Counted from the first letter of the stretch, positions 9,189 to 18,542 are shown. The stretch is 64,000 nt of DNA from an uncultured bacterium (GCA_905215525.1 CAJMQJ010000001.1:372001-436000), one strand, 5' to 3'. Numbers and translations are program-made. The notes: a model not told the origin generated them from the sequence alone.

Positions 9189-9446
9189 CCCAAGGGCCGC
9201 GGCCTCAGGTTCGACCGGCTGGCCCCGGCGGACCTGTCGCTCGCGATGTCGCACGTGAACTCCGAGCCGCGTGGCGCGCTCGGCTTCGCGACGCCCGCCC
9301 GCGCCTTCCGGGCGATGCTCGGCGCCGACGCGGAGGCGCTGCTGGATGCGTACGGCGTGGAGGACGTGCCCGTCGGCGAGCTCGACCTGACGCCGGGGCT
9401 CATCGCGCGGGCGCGCGAGGAAAGGGGCGATGCCCCGCTGTCCTAG
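9189..9446 (+). pseudogene. IS30-family transposase, C-terminal remnant
   Basis: About 85 residues starting 'PKGRGLRFDRLAPADLSLAM' and including 'SHVNSEPRGALGFATPARAF' match the end of IS30-type transposases (N-x-x-PR-x-x-L-G-x-x-T/A-P). The catalytic DDE core is missing. The GC content is higher than the surroundings. The hairpin at 9579-9609 behind it may belong to the lost element. Confidence 0.65.
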
Positions 9447-9578
9447 CCTAAGGGAAAACGGAATAGACGGAACCGACCGTCCGGCTGAGTCTGGGAAGAG
9501 GCGCCGGGCGGCGGGCGGAGCATGGCCACCGGACCCATCGAAACACATCTCCACCGTTCATTCAACTGGGAAAACGGC

Positions 9579-9609
9579 GCCCCCGGGCCCCGGGAGGGGC
9601 CGCGGGGGC
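9579..9609. repeat. GC-rich hairpin behind IS30 remnant
   Basis: GCCCCCGGGCCCC and GGGGCCGCGGGGGC form a strong imperfect hairpin without a T-run on the plus strand. The rest of 9447-9885 holds no gene; a CCTTGCATT/AATGCAAGG inverted pair lies at about 9673 and 9747. Confidence 0.5.
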
Positions 9610-9885
9610 GTTCGGCTAGGTGCGGGAACGGCCTATCTGCTCAATGTGTTCGGCTGAGATCGGAAATCAACCCTTGCATTGTGGAATTCGGGGGCTTTGT
9701 CATATCCATTTCAAAAGAGCCTGCTGCCGCGATTTGACTGTCGCATAATGCAAGGCCATTGCGGTACCGAGCTATGGAAAGACGCCTGCGGAATTGTCCT
9801 ACCGATAAGCGGACAAGCCTCCGGCTGGTGCCTTCGCCGTGGTAAGGTAAGCCGAATTGTTTCCAGGCTGTTTCGGGGGAGTGGA

Positions 9886-10908
9886 ATGAGCAAAGAGTGC
9901 GTCGAGCAGGTCGAAGGCGCAGGAGCTTCGGTGCCGATGACCGATATATCGAACATTGATGTGCCCGAGGGCACCGACGAGCTCAGCCGCAGCACCCGCC
10001 GTGCATGGCGCGACCGCCTGAACAGCGCTTCGACGCGCAAGTTGATCATGGGCGTCTTGGCTACGCTGGTGGGCGGTTCGTTTTGGGGCTTCTCGGGCAC
10101 CAGCGCGAGTTTTCTGTTCGATACCTATCACGTCGACACCTTGTGGCTTATGAGCGTGCGCCAGATTCTCGCCGGTCTACTCTTTATGGCCGTGGTTGTT
10201 GCGCGCGACCGCGAGCGCCTGATTAAGCTCTGGACCACAGCCGCCGATCGCAAGCAGCTGCTGCTCTTTACCGCCTTTGGCCTGCTGTTCAATCAGTTTT
10301 GCTATCTTTCGGCCGTGCGTCTGACGAACGCCGGAACTGCGACGGTGCTCCAGTGCCTGCAGCTCGTTATCATCATGGGCTACACCTGCGTGACCGATCG
10401 CCGCATGCCGCGTACTCGCGAAGTCATCGGCATCGGTCTGGCTCTGGGTGGCACCTTTTTAATCGCCACCGGTGGCGACCCCACCAGCCTGAATATCTCG
10501 CCGCTCGGCCTGATCGCGGGTCTCATGTGTGCGGTCAGCGCTACATGCATGGCGGTGATTCCCGCCAAGATCCTGCCCGAATACGGCAGCCCCATCGTCA
10601 CGGGCTCGGCAATGCTCACGGCGGGCGTGGTCTCGTGTTTCTTCGTGCAGCCTTGGGCGCATATGCCGGCGCTCGACGCTGCCGGCGTCGAGGCGCTCGC
10701 GGTGTTCGTGGTTATCGGCTCGTTTTTTGCTTACATGCTCTATATGCAGGGCGTTAAGGACATCGGCTCGGTACGTGCGAGCCTCATCGGAACTGTGGAG
10801 CCGGTTTCGGCGACCATCACCAGCGCCGTTATGCTGGGCACGGTGTTTTTGCCGACCGACCTTATCGGCTTTGCCATGATCATCGTGATGATGTTCCTCA
10901 CGGTGTAG
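9886..10908 (+). CDS. EamA/DMT-family transporter
   Basis: The 340-aa protein has ten predicted membrane segments arranged as two EamA repeats (first from 'IMGVLATLVGGSFWGFSGTS', second from 'LNISPLGLIAGLMCAVSATC'). The drug/metabolite superfamily exports amino acids, nucleosides or other small metabolites; the substrate cannot be read from sequence. ATG 9886 is preceded by GGGGGAGTGGA. It ends shortly after the tenth segment ('IIVMMFLTV'). Confidence 0.9.
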   Translation: MSKECVEQVEGAGASVPMTDISNIDVPEGTDELSRSTRRAWRDRLNSASTRKLIMGVLATLVGGSFWGFSGTSASFLFDTYHVDTLWLMSVRQILAGLLFMAVVVARDRERLIKLWTTAADRKQLLLFTAFGLLFNQFCYLSAVRLTNAGTATVLQCLQLVIIMGYTCVTDRRMPRTREVIGIGLALGGTFLIATGGDPTSLNISPLGLIAGLMCAVSATCMAVIPAKILPEYGSPIVTGSAMLTAGVVSCFFVQPWAHMPALDAAGVEALAVFVVIGSFFAYMLYMQGVKDIGSVRASLIGTVEPVSATITSAVMLGTVFLPTDLIGFAMIIVMMFLTV

Positions 10909-11057
10909 CTGGCGCCGCCGCCAAGACAGAAAAGGTGTTGTGCCACATTTTCGCCAATTGATGTCCGTGTCTGGAGTTTAGCTGTCGATGCCCAAAATGC
11001 CATAAACTAGCAACGTTATGGACTTTTTCATTGCGACTCAATTGCGAGGATTTCTTT

Positions 11058-13370
11058 ATGGCTGGTAATCACTTTAAGAGCAGCGATAGCGGCCGTCCTG
11101 CAGTTCCGCCGCGTCCGAACGGGGCTGGTAAGGCCGGCACGCCGGGCGGCGCTGGACAGGGCGGTTCCGGTAAGCGCGTGTCCCCGGGCGAGACGGCGAT
11201 GTTTACCGCTCTGTACGAGCAGTCTCAAAAGGCAAAAAAGACCGGCCGTGCAAGAGGGAATGTCTTTGCGGGCGGTGCAACCTCCACGTCGCAGCCGAGC
11301 GGGGCTCCTTCGGCACCTGCGAACAACGCAGGTGCTGTCAACGCCGCGAATACCGACGGCAACGTTAATGCTGGCAGGGCCGCCAACAATACTTCCTCTT
11401 CCGGTGGCGTGGGGCTTACGGGTAACCTTGGCACGATTTACACCGGCGCCTCCGAGACTGGCACGTTCGCCCGCCTGGATGATAGCGGTGTCGAGTTTGC
11501 GGGCTCGGGTTCCAAGGAAGATTATTACGATTTTGGCTTGAACTACGGTGGCGACGCTTCGTCGAGTTCGACCTCTGACGGTCTGGTCCGTCATCGCCAT
11601 CGCAAGGGCGAGCGCAAAAAGCGTCACACTGGCGCCATTATTGCCGCTGTAGTCGCGGTGCTTCTCGTTGCGCTTGGCGCAAGCGGCTTTATGCTGCTTA
11701 ACTCGGCAAAGACCGTAAAGAGCGAAGCGAAGGAGGCTGTCGAGATCGTCGGTGGCCTTAAGGACAAGGTCACGTCGGGCGATTTTTCGACGCTGCCTGA
11801 CGACGCGAAGAAGATCGATGAGCTCTGCGACAGCATGAAGGCGGAGACCTCGAGCCCGCTGTGGACGGCGGCTTCATTTATCCCGGTGTATGGCAGCGAT
11901 ATCAATGCGGCCCGCACCATGATCGACGCCCTGTCCGATGTCTCGAGCAACGCGCTGGTTCCCATGGCCGATAACCTTTCGCAGGCCACGCCCGGCAAGC
12001 TGTTTCAGGACGGCATGATTAACGTGTCCGCGCTGCAGGCGGTCGCCGATTCGCTTTCCAGCAGCTCGAAGGTGTTCAAGAGCGCCAACGAGAAGATCCA
12101 GGGCATTGGCGATACTCATATTTCCCAGGTGACCGAGCTGGTCGATAAGGCCAAGGACGGCTTTGCCACCCTCAACGGCGCGGTTGACGCGGCGGAGAAG
12201 GTCGCCCCCGTCCTTCCCCAGATGCTCGGCGCCAACGGCCAGACGCGTAACTACCTTGTGTACGCCATGAACAACGTCGAAATTCGTGCCTGCGGCGGCT
12301 TTGGCGGTTCGCAAGGTTTGATTTCGGTCACCGACGGCCAGATGTCGATTGGCGAGTTTGTTCCCCGCATTGGGCTCAGTGAGGATGAGGCAGTCGAGAG
12401 TGTCGACGAAGAGGATGAGGCGCTGTTCGGCAACCACAGTAACCTGTACAACTCGGGCAATACCTATTCGCCTGATTGGCCCCGCAACTCGCAGCGTGTC
12501 GCCGCGCTGTGGAAGTCCCAATATGGGCAGGACGTTGATGGCGTCGTCGGCATCGACCCGGTGTTCCTGCAGTATCTGCTGGGCCTGGTCGGTAACGTGT
12601 CGCTGCCCGACGGAACGGTTGTCGACGGCACCAACGCCGCAAAGGTCCTCATGCACGATGTGTACTGGAACTATCCGGTCGAGGAGTCGGACGGCATCTT
12701 TGCATCCGTCGCCAGCGCTGCCTTCGACAAGATCCTTGGCGGTATCGGCGATGTCGATGTTACGAAGCTTGTCAGCGCCGTTGAGCGCGGTGCCGAAGAG
12801 GGCCGCCTGATCGCGTGGGTGAAAAACGATGACGAGCAGAACGCTATCAAGGAGATGAACATCGACGCCTCGCTGCCCGATCCGGATGACCCGAGTGAAG
12901 ATCCCGTTGCTGGTGTCTACTTTAACAACCTGAGCTTCTCCAAGCTCGACTGGTACCTGAATGCCGATACGCAGATTGGCCAGGGCATCAAGAACGGTGA
13001 CGGCACGTGCTCGTATCGCATCACCGTTACCCTGACGAACATCATGACACAGGAGGAGGCAGGCAAGCTGCCCGATTACGTCGCGGCGAGCGCGCCCGAT
13101 GCCGCGCGCGACGACGAGCGTCTGAATGTCTCACTGTTTGCCCCGACGGGCGGCAACATTACTGATCTGACCGTCGAGGGCACCCAGTTTGGTCTTGGCG
13201 CCGCTACGTGGCATGGAATTCCCTTCTATTCGGGCACCGTTGACCTGCATGCTGGCGAGACGACGACGATCACGTATACGCTGACCACGTCGGCCGAGGC
13301 GGGGGACAAGCCGCTTACGCTGCGTCAGACTCCTACATGCCAGGCGGCTCGCGACAGCGCGTCGGCGTAG
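11058..13370 (+). CDS. DUF4012 surface protein
   Basis: The 770-aa product starts with ~190 residues of low-complexity Gly/Ser/Ala/Asn-rich cytoplasmic sequence, followed by a basic patch ('RHRHRKGERKKRH') and one membrane anchor ('GAIIAAVVAVLLVALGASGF'). The remaining ~550 residues are extracellular and match DUF4012, including 'RNYLVYAMNNVEIRACGGFG'. DUF4012 proteins of actinobacteria are membrane-anchored and often lie near surface-polysaccharide genes; their activity is unknown. GAGG lies ~9 nt before ATG 11058. Confidence 0.88.
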   Translation: MAGNHFKSSDSGRPAVPPRPNGAGKAGTPGGAGQGGSGKRVSPGETAMFTALYEQSQKAKKTGRARGNVFAGGATSTSQPSGAPSAPANNAGAVNAANTDGNVNAGRAANNTSSSGGVGLTGNLGTIYTGASETGTFARLDDSGVEFAGSGSKEDYYDFGLNYGGDASSSSTSDGLVRHRHRKGERKKRHTGAIIAAVVAVLLVALGASGFMLLNSAKTVKSEAKEAVEIVGGLKDKVTSGDFSTLPDDAKKIDELCDSMKAETSSPLWTAASFIPVYGSDINAARTMIDALSDVSSNALVPMADNLSQATPGKLFQDGMINVSALQAVADSLSSSSKVFKSANEKIQGIGDTHISQVTELVDKAKDGFATLNGAVDAAEKVAPVLPQMLGANGQTRNYLVYAMNNVEIRACGGFGGSQGLISVTDGQMSIGEFVPRIGLSEDEAVESVDEEDEALFGNHSNLYNSGNTYSPDWPRNSQRVAALWKSQYGQDVDGVVGIDPVFLQYLLGLVGNVSLPDGTVVDGTNAAKVLMHDVYWNYPVEESDGIFASVASAAFDKILGGIGDVDVTKLVSAVERGAEEGRLIAWVKNDDEQNAIKEMNIDASLPDPDDPSEDPVAGVYFNNLSFSKLDWYLNADTQIGQGIKNGDGTCSYRITVTLTNIMTQEEAGKLPDYVAASAPDAARDDERLNVSLFAPTGGNITDLTVEGTQFGLGAATWHGIPFYSGTVDLHAGETTTITYTLTTSAEAGDKPLTLRQTPTCQAARDSASA

Positions 13371-13407
13371 GGTTTTTCTGGTAGCGCAGATAATCGAGTA
13401 CCATTTT

Positions 13408-13440
13408 GGGGCGGACAGGCAATCTGTCCGCCCCTATTTT
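13408..13440 (+). terminator. hairpin between DUF4012 gene and glmM
   Basis: GGGGCGGACAG (13408-13418) pairs with CTGTCCGCCCC (13424-13434), followed by TATTTT. It ends 10-20 nt before the glmM ribosome site, so it could terminate the upstream gene or attenuate glmM. Confidence 0.65.
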
Positions 13441-13453
13441 GTAAGGAGAGCGC

Positions 13454-14785
13454 ATGAAGTACTTTGGCACCGACGGCTTTCGCGGTGAGGCCAACGTTGG
13501 GCTGACGGTAGAGCACGCTTATAAGATTGGCCGTTTTGTGGGCTGGTATTACGGCGCCAACCGCGAGCGCAAGGCGCGCGTGATCGTGGGCAAGGACACC
13601 CGTCGCTCGAGCTATATGTTCGAGGCGGCGCTGGTGAGCGGCCTGGTCGCGAGTGGTGCGGATGCCTATATGCTGCACGTGATCCCCACGCCGGGCGTAG
13701 CGCATCAGACCGTGGAAGGCTGCTTCGATTGCGGCATCATGATCAGCGCGAGCCACAACCCGTTTTGCGATAACGGCATTAAGCTCGTCAATAGCGACGG
13801 TTTTAAGATGGACGAGGACGTACTGGAGCTCATCGAGGACTACATCGATGGTAAGAGCGAGGTACCGCTGGCCACGGGCAACCACATCGGCGCCACGGTG
13901 GACTACATGCAGGGCCGCAACCGCTACATTGCTTCGCTCATCGCCAGCGCGAACTTTTCGCTGCAGGGCGTCAAGATCGGTATCGACTGCGCCAACGGCT
14001 CGGCTTCCTCGGTGGCCAAGCCGGTGTTTGACGCGCTCGGTGCCGACGTGCGCGTGATCAATGCCGCGCCCGATGGCTTTAACATCAACGTCGACTGCGG
14101 TTCCACGCATATGGAGCGTCTGCGGCGTCATGTGGTGGAGCAGGGCCTGGACGTGGGCTTTGCCTATGACGGCGATGCCGATCGCTGCTTGGCCGTGGAC
14201 GAGCGCGGTCGCGTGGTAGACGGCGACCAGATCCTGTACGTGTGCGGCGTGTATCTGAACAAGCACGGTCGCCTTTCGGGCGGTACCGTGGTGCCGACGA
14301 TTGCCAGCAACTTTGGCCTGGTCAAGTCGCTGGAGCTTGCCGGCCTAAGTGCCGTGACCAGCGGCGTGGGCGACCGTCACGTGTATGCCAAGATGCGCGA
14401 GGGCGGCTACAGCCTGGGCGGCGAGCAGACGGGCCATACGATCTTTGGCGATATCGAGCGCACGGGCGACGGCATTATGACCTCGCTGCGCGTGATGGAA
14501 GTGATTCGCGCCGAGCGCGAGACGCTCTCGCAGCTCACGGCACCGTGCAAGCTGCTGCCGCAGGCGCAGGTTGCCGTGCGCGTGGCGGACAAGGACGCCG
14601 CGCTGGGCAACCTGGGTGTGCAGGCCGCCATCGCCGAGGCCGAGGCATCGCTGGCGGGCGAGGGACGCGTGCTCGTGCGCAAGAGCGGAACCGAGTCGGT
14701 GATTCGCATTTTGGCCGAAGCCCCCGACCAGGCATCCGCCGATGCCGCCATGAAGCGCATCGCCAACGCACTCGAGGCTCTATAG
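13454..14785 (+). CDS. glmM: phosphoglucosamine mutase
   Basis: The 443-aa enzyme converts glucosamine-6-phosphate to glucosamine-1-phosphate for UDP-GlcNAc and peptidoglycan synthesis. All family signatures are present: 'YFGTDGFRG' at the N-terminus, the phosphoserine loop 'ISASHNP' (~residue 97), the Mg-binding 'DGDADRC' (~240), the sugar loop 'GEQTGH' (~322; usually GEQSGH) and the phosphate-binding 'RKSGTES' (~409). TAAGGAGAG precedes ATG 13454. Confidence 0.97.
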   Translation: MKYFGTDGFRGEANVGLTVEHAYKIGRFVGWYYGANRERKARVIVGKDTRRSSYMFEAALVSGLVASGADAYMLHVIPTPGVAHQTVEGCFDCGIMISASHNPFCDNGIKLVNSDGFKMDEDVLELIEDYIDGKSEVPLATGNHIGATVDYMQGRNRYIASLIASANFSLQGVKIGIDCANGSASSVAKPVFDALGADVRVINAAPDGFNINVDCGSTHMERLRRHVVEQGLDVGFAYDGDADRCLAVDERGRVVDGDQILYVCGVYLNKHGRLSGGTVVPTIASNFGLVKSLELAGLSAVTSGVGDRHVYAKMREGGYSLGGEQTGHTIFGDIERTGDGIMTSLRVMEVIRAERETLSQLTAPCKLLPQAQVAVRVADKDAALGNLGVQAAIAEAEASLAGEGRVLVRKSGTESVIRILAEAPDQASADAAMKRIANALEAL

Positions 14786-14820
14786 GGCGCCTTTTGGGCT
14801 GTCTGACAGGGGGTTATAAA

Positions 14821-15059
14821 AGGCTGTGGTCAAAAAAGGGCAAAAATGAGTACTGTCACTAAATAAGTAACAGCAAATTTTGCCTCAAAAGGCCGTTTCG
14901 GCATTGCCTGAGCGTTATATCGACAGACGTTGCTCCTCATATGTCCAATAAACAGGGTCGCGGATGAGATTAAATCTCATTTGCGACCCTGTTTTAGCCC
15001 GAAATAAATGCTATCAACCTGACAACAGTACTCATTTTTGCCTTTTTTGACCACAGCCT
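14821..15059. repeat. 239-bp element with 35-bp terminal inverted repeats
   Basis: The left arm (14821-14856, starts AGGCTGTGGTCAAAAAAGGG) and right arm (15025-15059) are inverted copies differing by one base insertion. Nested inside is AACAGGGTCGC/GCGACCCTGTT (14951-14961, 14983-14993) with a GATGAGATT/AATCTCAT core. There is no reading frame. It separates the convergent glmM and carboxypeptidase genes and could act as a two-way terminator or be a MITE-like element. Confidence 0.8.
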
Positions 15060-15077
15060 CTCCGGGGCAGTCACCCA

Positions 15078-15215
15078 GCACTTGGGGGCGTTCCCTTTCT
15101 GCCGGCACTTGGGGACGTTCCTTATCTGCCGGCAGTTTAGGAACGTCCCCAAGTGCCGGGTTGTTGGCTGGCGAAGAGTGTCCCAAACGACTAGTCATTA
15201 AAGAGCGTCCCCAAT
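15078..15215. repeat. tandem 27-mers and 20-bp inverted repeat
   Basis: Two 27-bp units (15078-15104 and 15105-15131, both GCACTTGGGG-CGTTCC-type ending TCTGCCG) are followed by an inverted copy: CCGGCACTTGGGGACGTTCC (15102-15121) versus its exact complement at 15140-15159. A TAGTCATT/AATGACTA pair follows at ~15191-15220. No gene is visible. Confidence 0.7.
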
Positions 15216-15287
15216 GACTAAGTGAAGGGGGGGCGCTGCGAATTGATTCCGCGGCGCTCCCCTTTGCGTTGGCGTGTCGGTTATGCC

Positions 15288-16862
15288 TTACAGCTGGTAC
15301 AGCGTGGTGAACTTGTCTTGGAGGTAGCTGCAGTAGTAACGGGCGTCAAAGTCCATGCCACAGGCGCCCTTGATGAGCTCCGGCGCGTCCTTGGCGCGGC
15401 CCCACTGCCAAATGTGCTCGCCCAGCCAGGCACGGACGGGCGCCAGATCGCCGCTCGCGCAGGCACCGGTAAGGTCGACGCCGTCGCGGCACATGGCCGG
15501 CACAAACATGGCGTCGTAGGCGCTGCCCAGCGCATAGGTGGGGAAGTAGCCAAACGAGCCGCCGCTCCAGTGCGTATCCTGTAGGCAGCCGTGCGTGTCG
15601 TCGGGAACGGGAATGCCCAGGTACTCATCCATGAAGCGGTTCCAAAGCGCGGGGATGTCCTTGGCCGTGGCCTCGCCGGCAAACAGCATGCGCTCGATCT
15701 CGTAGCGCACCATAATATGCAGCGGATAGGTGAGCTCGTCGGCCTCGGTGCGGACCAGCGACGGCTGCGCGATGTTCACGGCGCGGTAGAGCGTGTCTTC
15801 GTCCACGCTGCCATAGACCTCGGGCGCGTGGCGGCGCAGTACCTCGAGCAGCGGCCCCATAAAGGCGCGGCTGCGGCCCACGGTGTTCTCGAAGAAGCGG
15901 CTTTGGCTCTCGTGGATGCCCATAGAGGTGCCGCCCTCCAGGCACGTGCGCGCATAGGCGGGGTTCACGCCCAGCTCGTACATGGCGTGTCCCGCCTCGT
16001 GGATGATGCTGTAGACATTGGAGATACAATCGTCCTCGTAGATGTGCGTCGCGATGCGCGCGTCACCCACGGCAAAACCCTCGCTAAACGGGTGCTCGGT
16101 AAAGGCAAGCGTGGTGTCGTCCAGATTCAGGCCGACAAGCTTCATAAGGTCGAAACTCATGGCACGCTGGGCGGCCTCGGGCACGCGGGCGTGCAAAAAG
16201 TCGGCAGCCGGCTGCTGGCCGCGCTCGCCGATGGCGTGCACGAGCGGCACGACCGTGGCCTTGACCTCGTCACAAAACGCATCGAAGCTCTTGGCGGAAA
16301 GGCCGCGCTCGTACTGGTCGAGCCAAACGTCGTATGGGTCGCGCTTGGGGTCCATAAGCTCGGCCTGATGCTTGAGCTGGCCCACAATCTTGTCCACATA
16401 GGGCTCAAAGCTCGCCCAGTCATTGGCCGTCTTGGCCTTGTGCCACACGGCGTCGGCCTCGCAGGTGAGCCTGGTCCAGGCCTCGGCCTCCTCGGTAGGG
16501 ACAACGCTCGCTTCGCGCTGGTCGCGGCCGAGCACGCGGAGCTCGTCGAGCAGCTGCGGGTCGTCTACATGTCCGCCTGCAACCGTCTCGCGCGCTAACG
16601 AGCGTACGAGCTCAACGGATTTCTCGCTGGTCAGCAGCTTGTGATGCTCGCCGGCAAGCGTACCCATGGCGTCGGCACGGGCGGCAGCGCCGTTGGCGGG
16701 AGCAATCGTCGCTCCATCGAACTCGGCAATCTTGAGCAGGTACTCGCGAGTCCACAGCTTGCCTTCGAGTTTGCGGAACTTTTTGACGGCCTTGTCGACC
16801 TTCATGCCTTTAGGCGTCTTGCCCGCTGCGGGCTTGGCCTTCTTATCGAGCTTCTTTCCCAT
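15288..16862 (-). CDS. M32 (Taq-type) metallocarboxypeptidase
   Basis: The 524-aa enzyme belongs to peptidase family M32 and removes C-terminal residues from peptides in the cytoplasm. The zinc-binding HExxH ('IIHEAGHAMYELG', ~residue 285) is intact, followed by 'MGIHESQSRFFENTVGRS', the family's second signature with the third ligand. The N-terminus has an unusual ~30-residue Lys-rich extension ('MGKKLDKKAKPAAGKTPKGM'). TAAGGAT precedes ATG 16862. Confidence 0.93.
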   Translation of the reverse strand: MGKKLDKKAKPAAGKTPKGMKVDKAVKKFRKLEGKLWTREYLLKIAEFDGATIAPANGAAARADAMGTLAGEHHKLLTSEKSVELVRSLARETVAGGHVDDPQLLDELRVLGRDQREASVVPTEEAEAWTRLTCEADAVWHKAKTANDWASFEPYVDKIVGQLKHQAELMDPKRDPYDVWLDQYERGLSAKSFDAFCDEVKATVVPLVHAIGERGQQPAADFLHARVPEAAQRAMSFDLMKLVGLNLDDTTLAFTEHPFSEGFAVGDARIATHIYEDDCISNVYSIIHEAGHAMYELGVNPAYARTCLEGGTSMGIHESQSRFFENTVGRSRAFMGPLLEVLRRHAPEVYGSVDEDTLYRAVNIAQPSLVRTEADELTYPLHIMVRYEIERMLFAGEATAKDIPALWNRFMDEYLGIPVPDDTHGCLQDTHWSGGSFGYFPTYALGSAYDAMFVPAMCRDGVDLTGACASGDLAPVRAWLGEHIWQWGRAKDAPELIKGACGMDFDARYYCSYLQDKFTTLYQL

Positions 16863-16992
16863 ATCGTATCCTTAATCTCGCAGGCCGAGCGCCGCAGGCG
16901 GGTGCACGGCCAGTTTGCACAGCTACCTGCTTTGTACCCAGCGCGAACAAAACGGAACGCGGCGATATGCTTGCAGAATGTGTTATCCTATA

Positions 16993-17281
16993 GCCCAATG
17001 CGTTGACGGAGAGGGTTTTGCCCGCCGCGTCGCCGGCAAGAGAGGGAAGGTCATGGGCTGCAAGCCTTCCTGCGGTGGCAAGGGCCAAGCGTTCACTCCC
17101 GAGCAGCGACCTCAACGGGCGCGCGGCCAGTGGCAGCAAAGCCCCAGTAGGGAAGCCGTGAGCCTCGCGACAAGAGGCGCAGAGTGGGCGCGGCGGGCCA
17201 GACATCCGCCGGGTCAAACAAGGTGGTACCGCGGAATTTAACCGTCCTTGGGCAATGCACATGCCCGAGGGCGGTTTTTTT
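16993..17281 (+). promoter_or_regulatory. T-box leader of pheST (Phe)
   Basis: The leader has the hallmark T-box sequence AAGGTGGTACCGCGG (17219-17233) followed by a terminator (CCGTCCTTGGGCA / TGCCCGAGGGCGG and a run of T, 17242-17281). Stem I begins near 16998, closed by GGAG/CTCC, with an AGAGAGG bulge motif at ~17040. On its 3' side the codon TTC (17092-17094, in GCGTTCACTCC) sits where the specifier is expected. Uncharged tRNA-Phe would stabilise the antiterminator and switch on pheST. Confidence 0.9.
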
Positions 17282-17366
17282 GTTACCGAACCGGGCCGCG
17301 CATCCGCAGCATCGGGCGGCGTCAGCCGTCCCGGAGCGCGGATACGCGAGAGACGAAAGGGAAGAC

Positions 17367-18443
17367 ATGAGTCTGATTGATGATCTGGTCAAACTCGAGG
17401 AAGAGGCCAAGGAGCTCGTCGCAGGCGCCGACGACGCCGCAAAGCTCGAGGCTGCGCGCGTTGAGCTGCTCGGCCGCAAGGGCCGCATCACCGGCCTGAT
17501 GCGTATGATGGGCAAGCTCGCCCCCGAGGATCGTCCTGTCATGGGCAAGCGCGCCAACGAGATGCGCCAGCTGATCGAGGGCATGCTCGACGAGCGCACC
17601 ACCGAGATGAAGGCCGCCGCCCTCAAGCACGCACTCGAGCACGAGGCCGTCGACATTACGCTGCCGGGCATCCGTCCGCAAATCGGTCACCAGCACCTGA
17701 TCAAGCAGATCATCGAGGAGGCCGAGGACATCTTCTGCGGCATCGGCTACACCGTCGAGTCCGGCCCCATGGTCGATACCTCCTACTACAACTTCACCGC
17801 GCTCAACGCGCCCATGGATCACCCGAGCCGCTCGGCCCGCGATACCTTCTACGTGGTCGACAACAACCCCGGCAGCGTCGCGCACCCCGAGGCTCACGCC
17901 CATGGCGAGTCCGACGTACTGCTGCGCACCCAGACTTCGGGCGTGCAGATCCACACCATGGAGTCGCAGAAGCCGCCCATCTACATGATCTGTCCGGGCA
18001 CCGTCTATCGTCCCGATACGGCCGACGCCTGCCACCTGCCGCAGTTCAACCAGATCGAGGGCCTGGTCGTCGACGAGGACATCACCTTTGGCGACCTCAA
18101 GGGCACGCTCGACTACTTTGTTAAGTGCATGTTTGGCGAGGACCGCAAGACGCGCTACCGCCCGCACTTCTTCCCCTTCACCGAGCCTTCCTGCGAGGTG
18201 GACGTGAGCTGCCACGTGTGCGGCGGCAAGGGCTGCAACTTCTGCAAGCACAGCGGGTGGATCGAGATCCTGGGCTGCGGCATGGTCGATCCCAACGTGC
18301 TCATCAACTGCGGCATCGACCCCGAGAAGTACACCGGCTTTGCCTTTGGCATTGGCGCCGAGCGCGTCGCGGCCCTGCGCTACGACCTGCCCGACCTGCG
18401 AACGCTCATGACGGGCGATATGCGCTTCTTAAATCAGTTCTAG
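17367..18443 (+). CDS. pheS: phenylalanyl-tRNA synthetase alpha subunit
   Basis: The 358-aa catalytic subunit charges tRNA-Phe with PheT as a heterotetramer. An N-terminal coiled coil (residues 1-90) is followed by the class II core: motif 2 with 'FRPHFFPFTEPSCEVDVSC'-type sequence (here 'YRPHFFPFTEPSCEV'), and motif 3 'FAFGIGAERVAALRY'. A Cys cluster ('CHVCGGKGCNFC', ~residue 275) as in other PheS proteins is present. It is read from the T-box leader; ATG 17367 follows GAAAGGGAAG. Confidence 0.97.
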   Translation: MSLIDDLVKLEEEAKELVAGADDAAKLEAARVELLGRKGRITGLMRMMGKLAPEDRPVMGKRANEMRQLIEGMLDERTTEMKAAALKHALEHEAVDITLPGIRPQIGHQHLIKQIIEEAEDIFCGIGYTVESGPMVDTSYYNFTALNAPMDHPSRSARDTFYVVDNNPGSVAHPEAHAHGESDVLLRTQTSGVQIHTMESQKPPIYMICPGTVYRPDTADACHLPQFNQIEGLVVDEDITFGDLKGTLDYFVKCMFGEDRKTRYRPHFFPFTEPSCEVDVSCHVCGGKGCNFCKHSGWIEILGCGMVDPNVLINCGIDPEKYTGFAFGIGAERVAALRYDLPDLRTLMTGDMRFLNQF

Positions 18444-18457
18444 GCCCGGCGGCTTTC

Positions 18458-18542
18458 CCAAGCACCGCACCTTGCCTTTCAATCGTCGGTTGCGTACCTA
18501 AGTACGCGGCCCTCCTCTTTCAAGGCAATCTGCGGCACTTGG
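18458..18542. repeat. 85-nt hairpin between pheS and pheT
   Basis: CCAAGCACCGCACCTTGCC (18458-18476) pairs imperfectly with GGCAATCTGCGGCACTTGG (18524-18542); an inner GCGTAC-CTAA-GTACGC hairpin sits at 18492-18507. It resembles a REP/BIME-type intergenic palindrome, and may set the pheS:pheT mRNA ratio. Confidence 0.65.

Noticed and set aside
14977..15198. 73-residue frame inside the inverted-repeat region
   Set aside because: It simply reads through the tandem 27-mers and the right arm of the 239-bp element.
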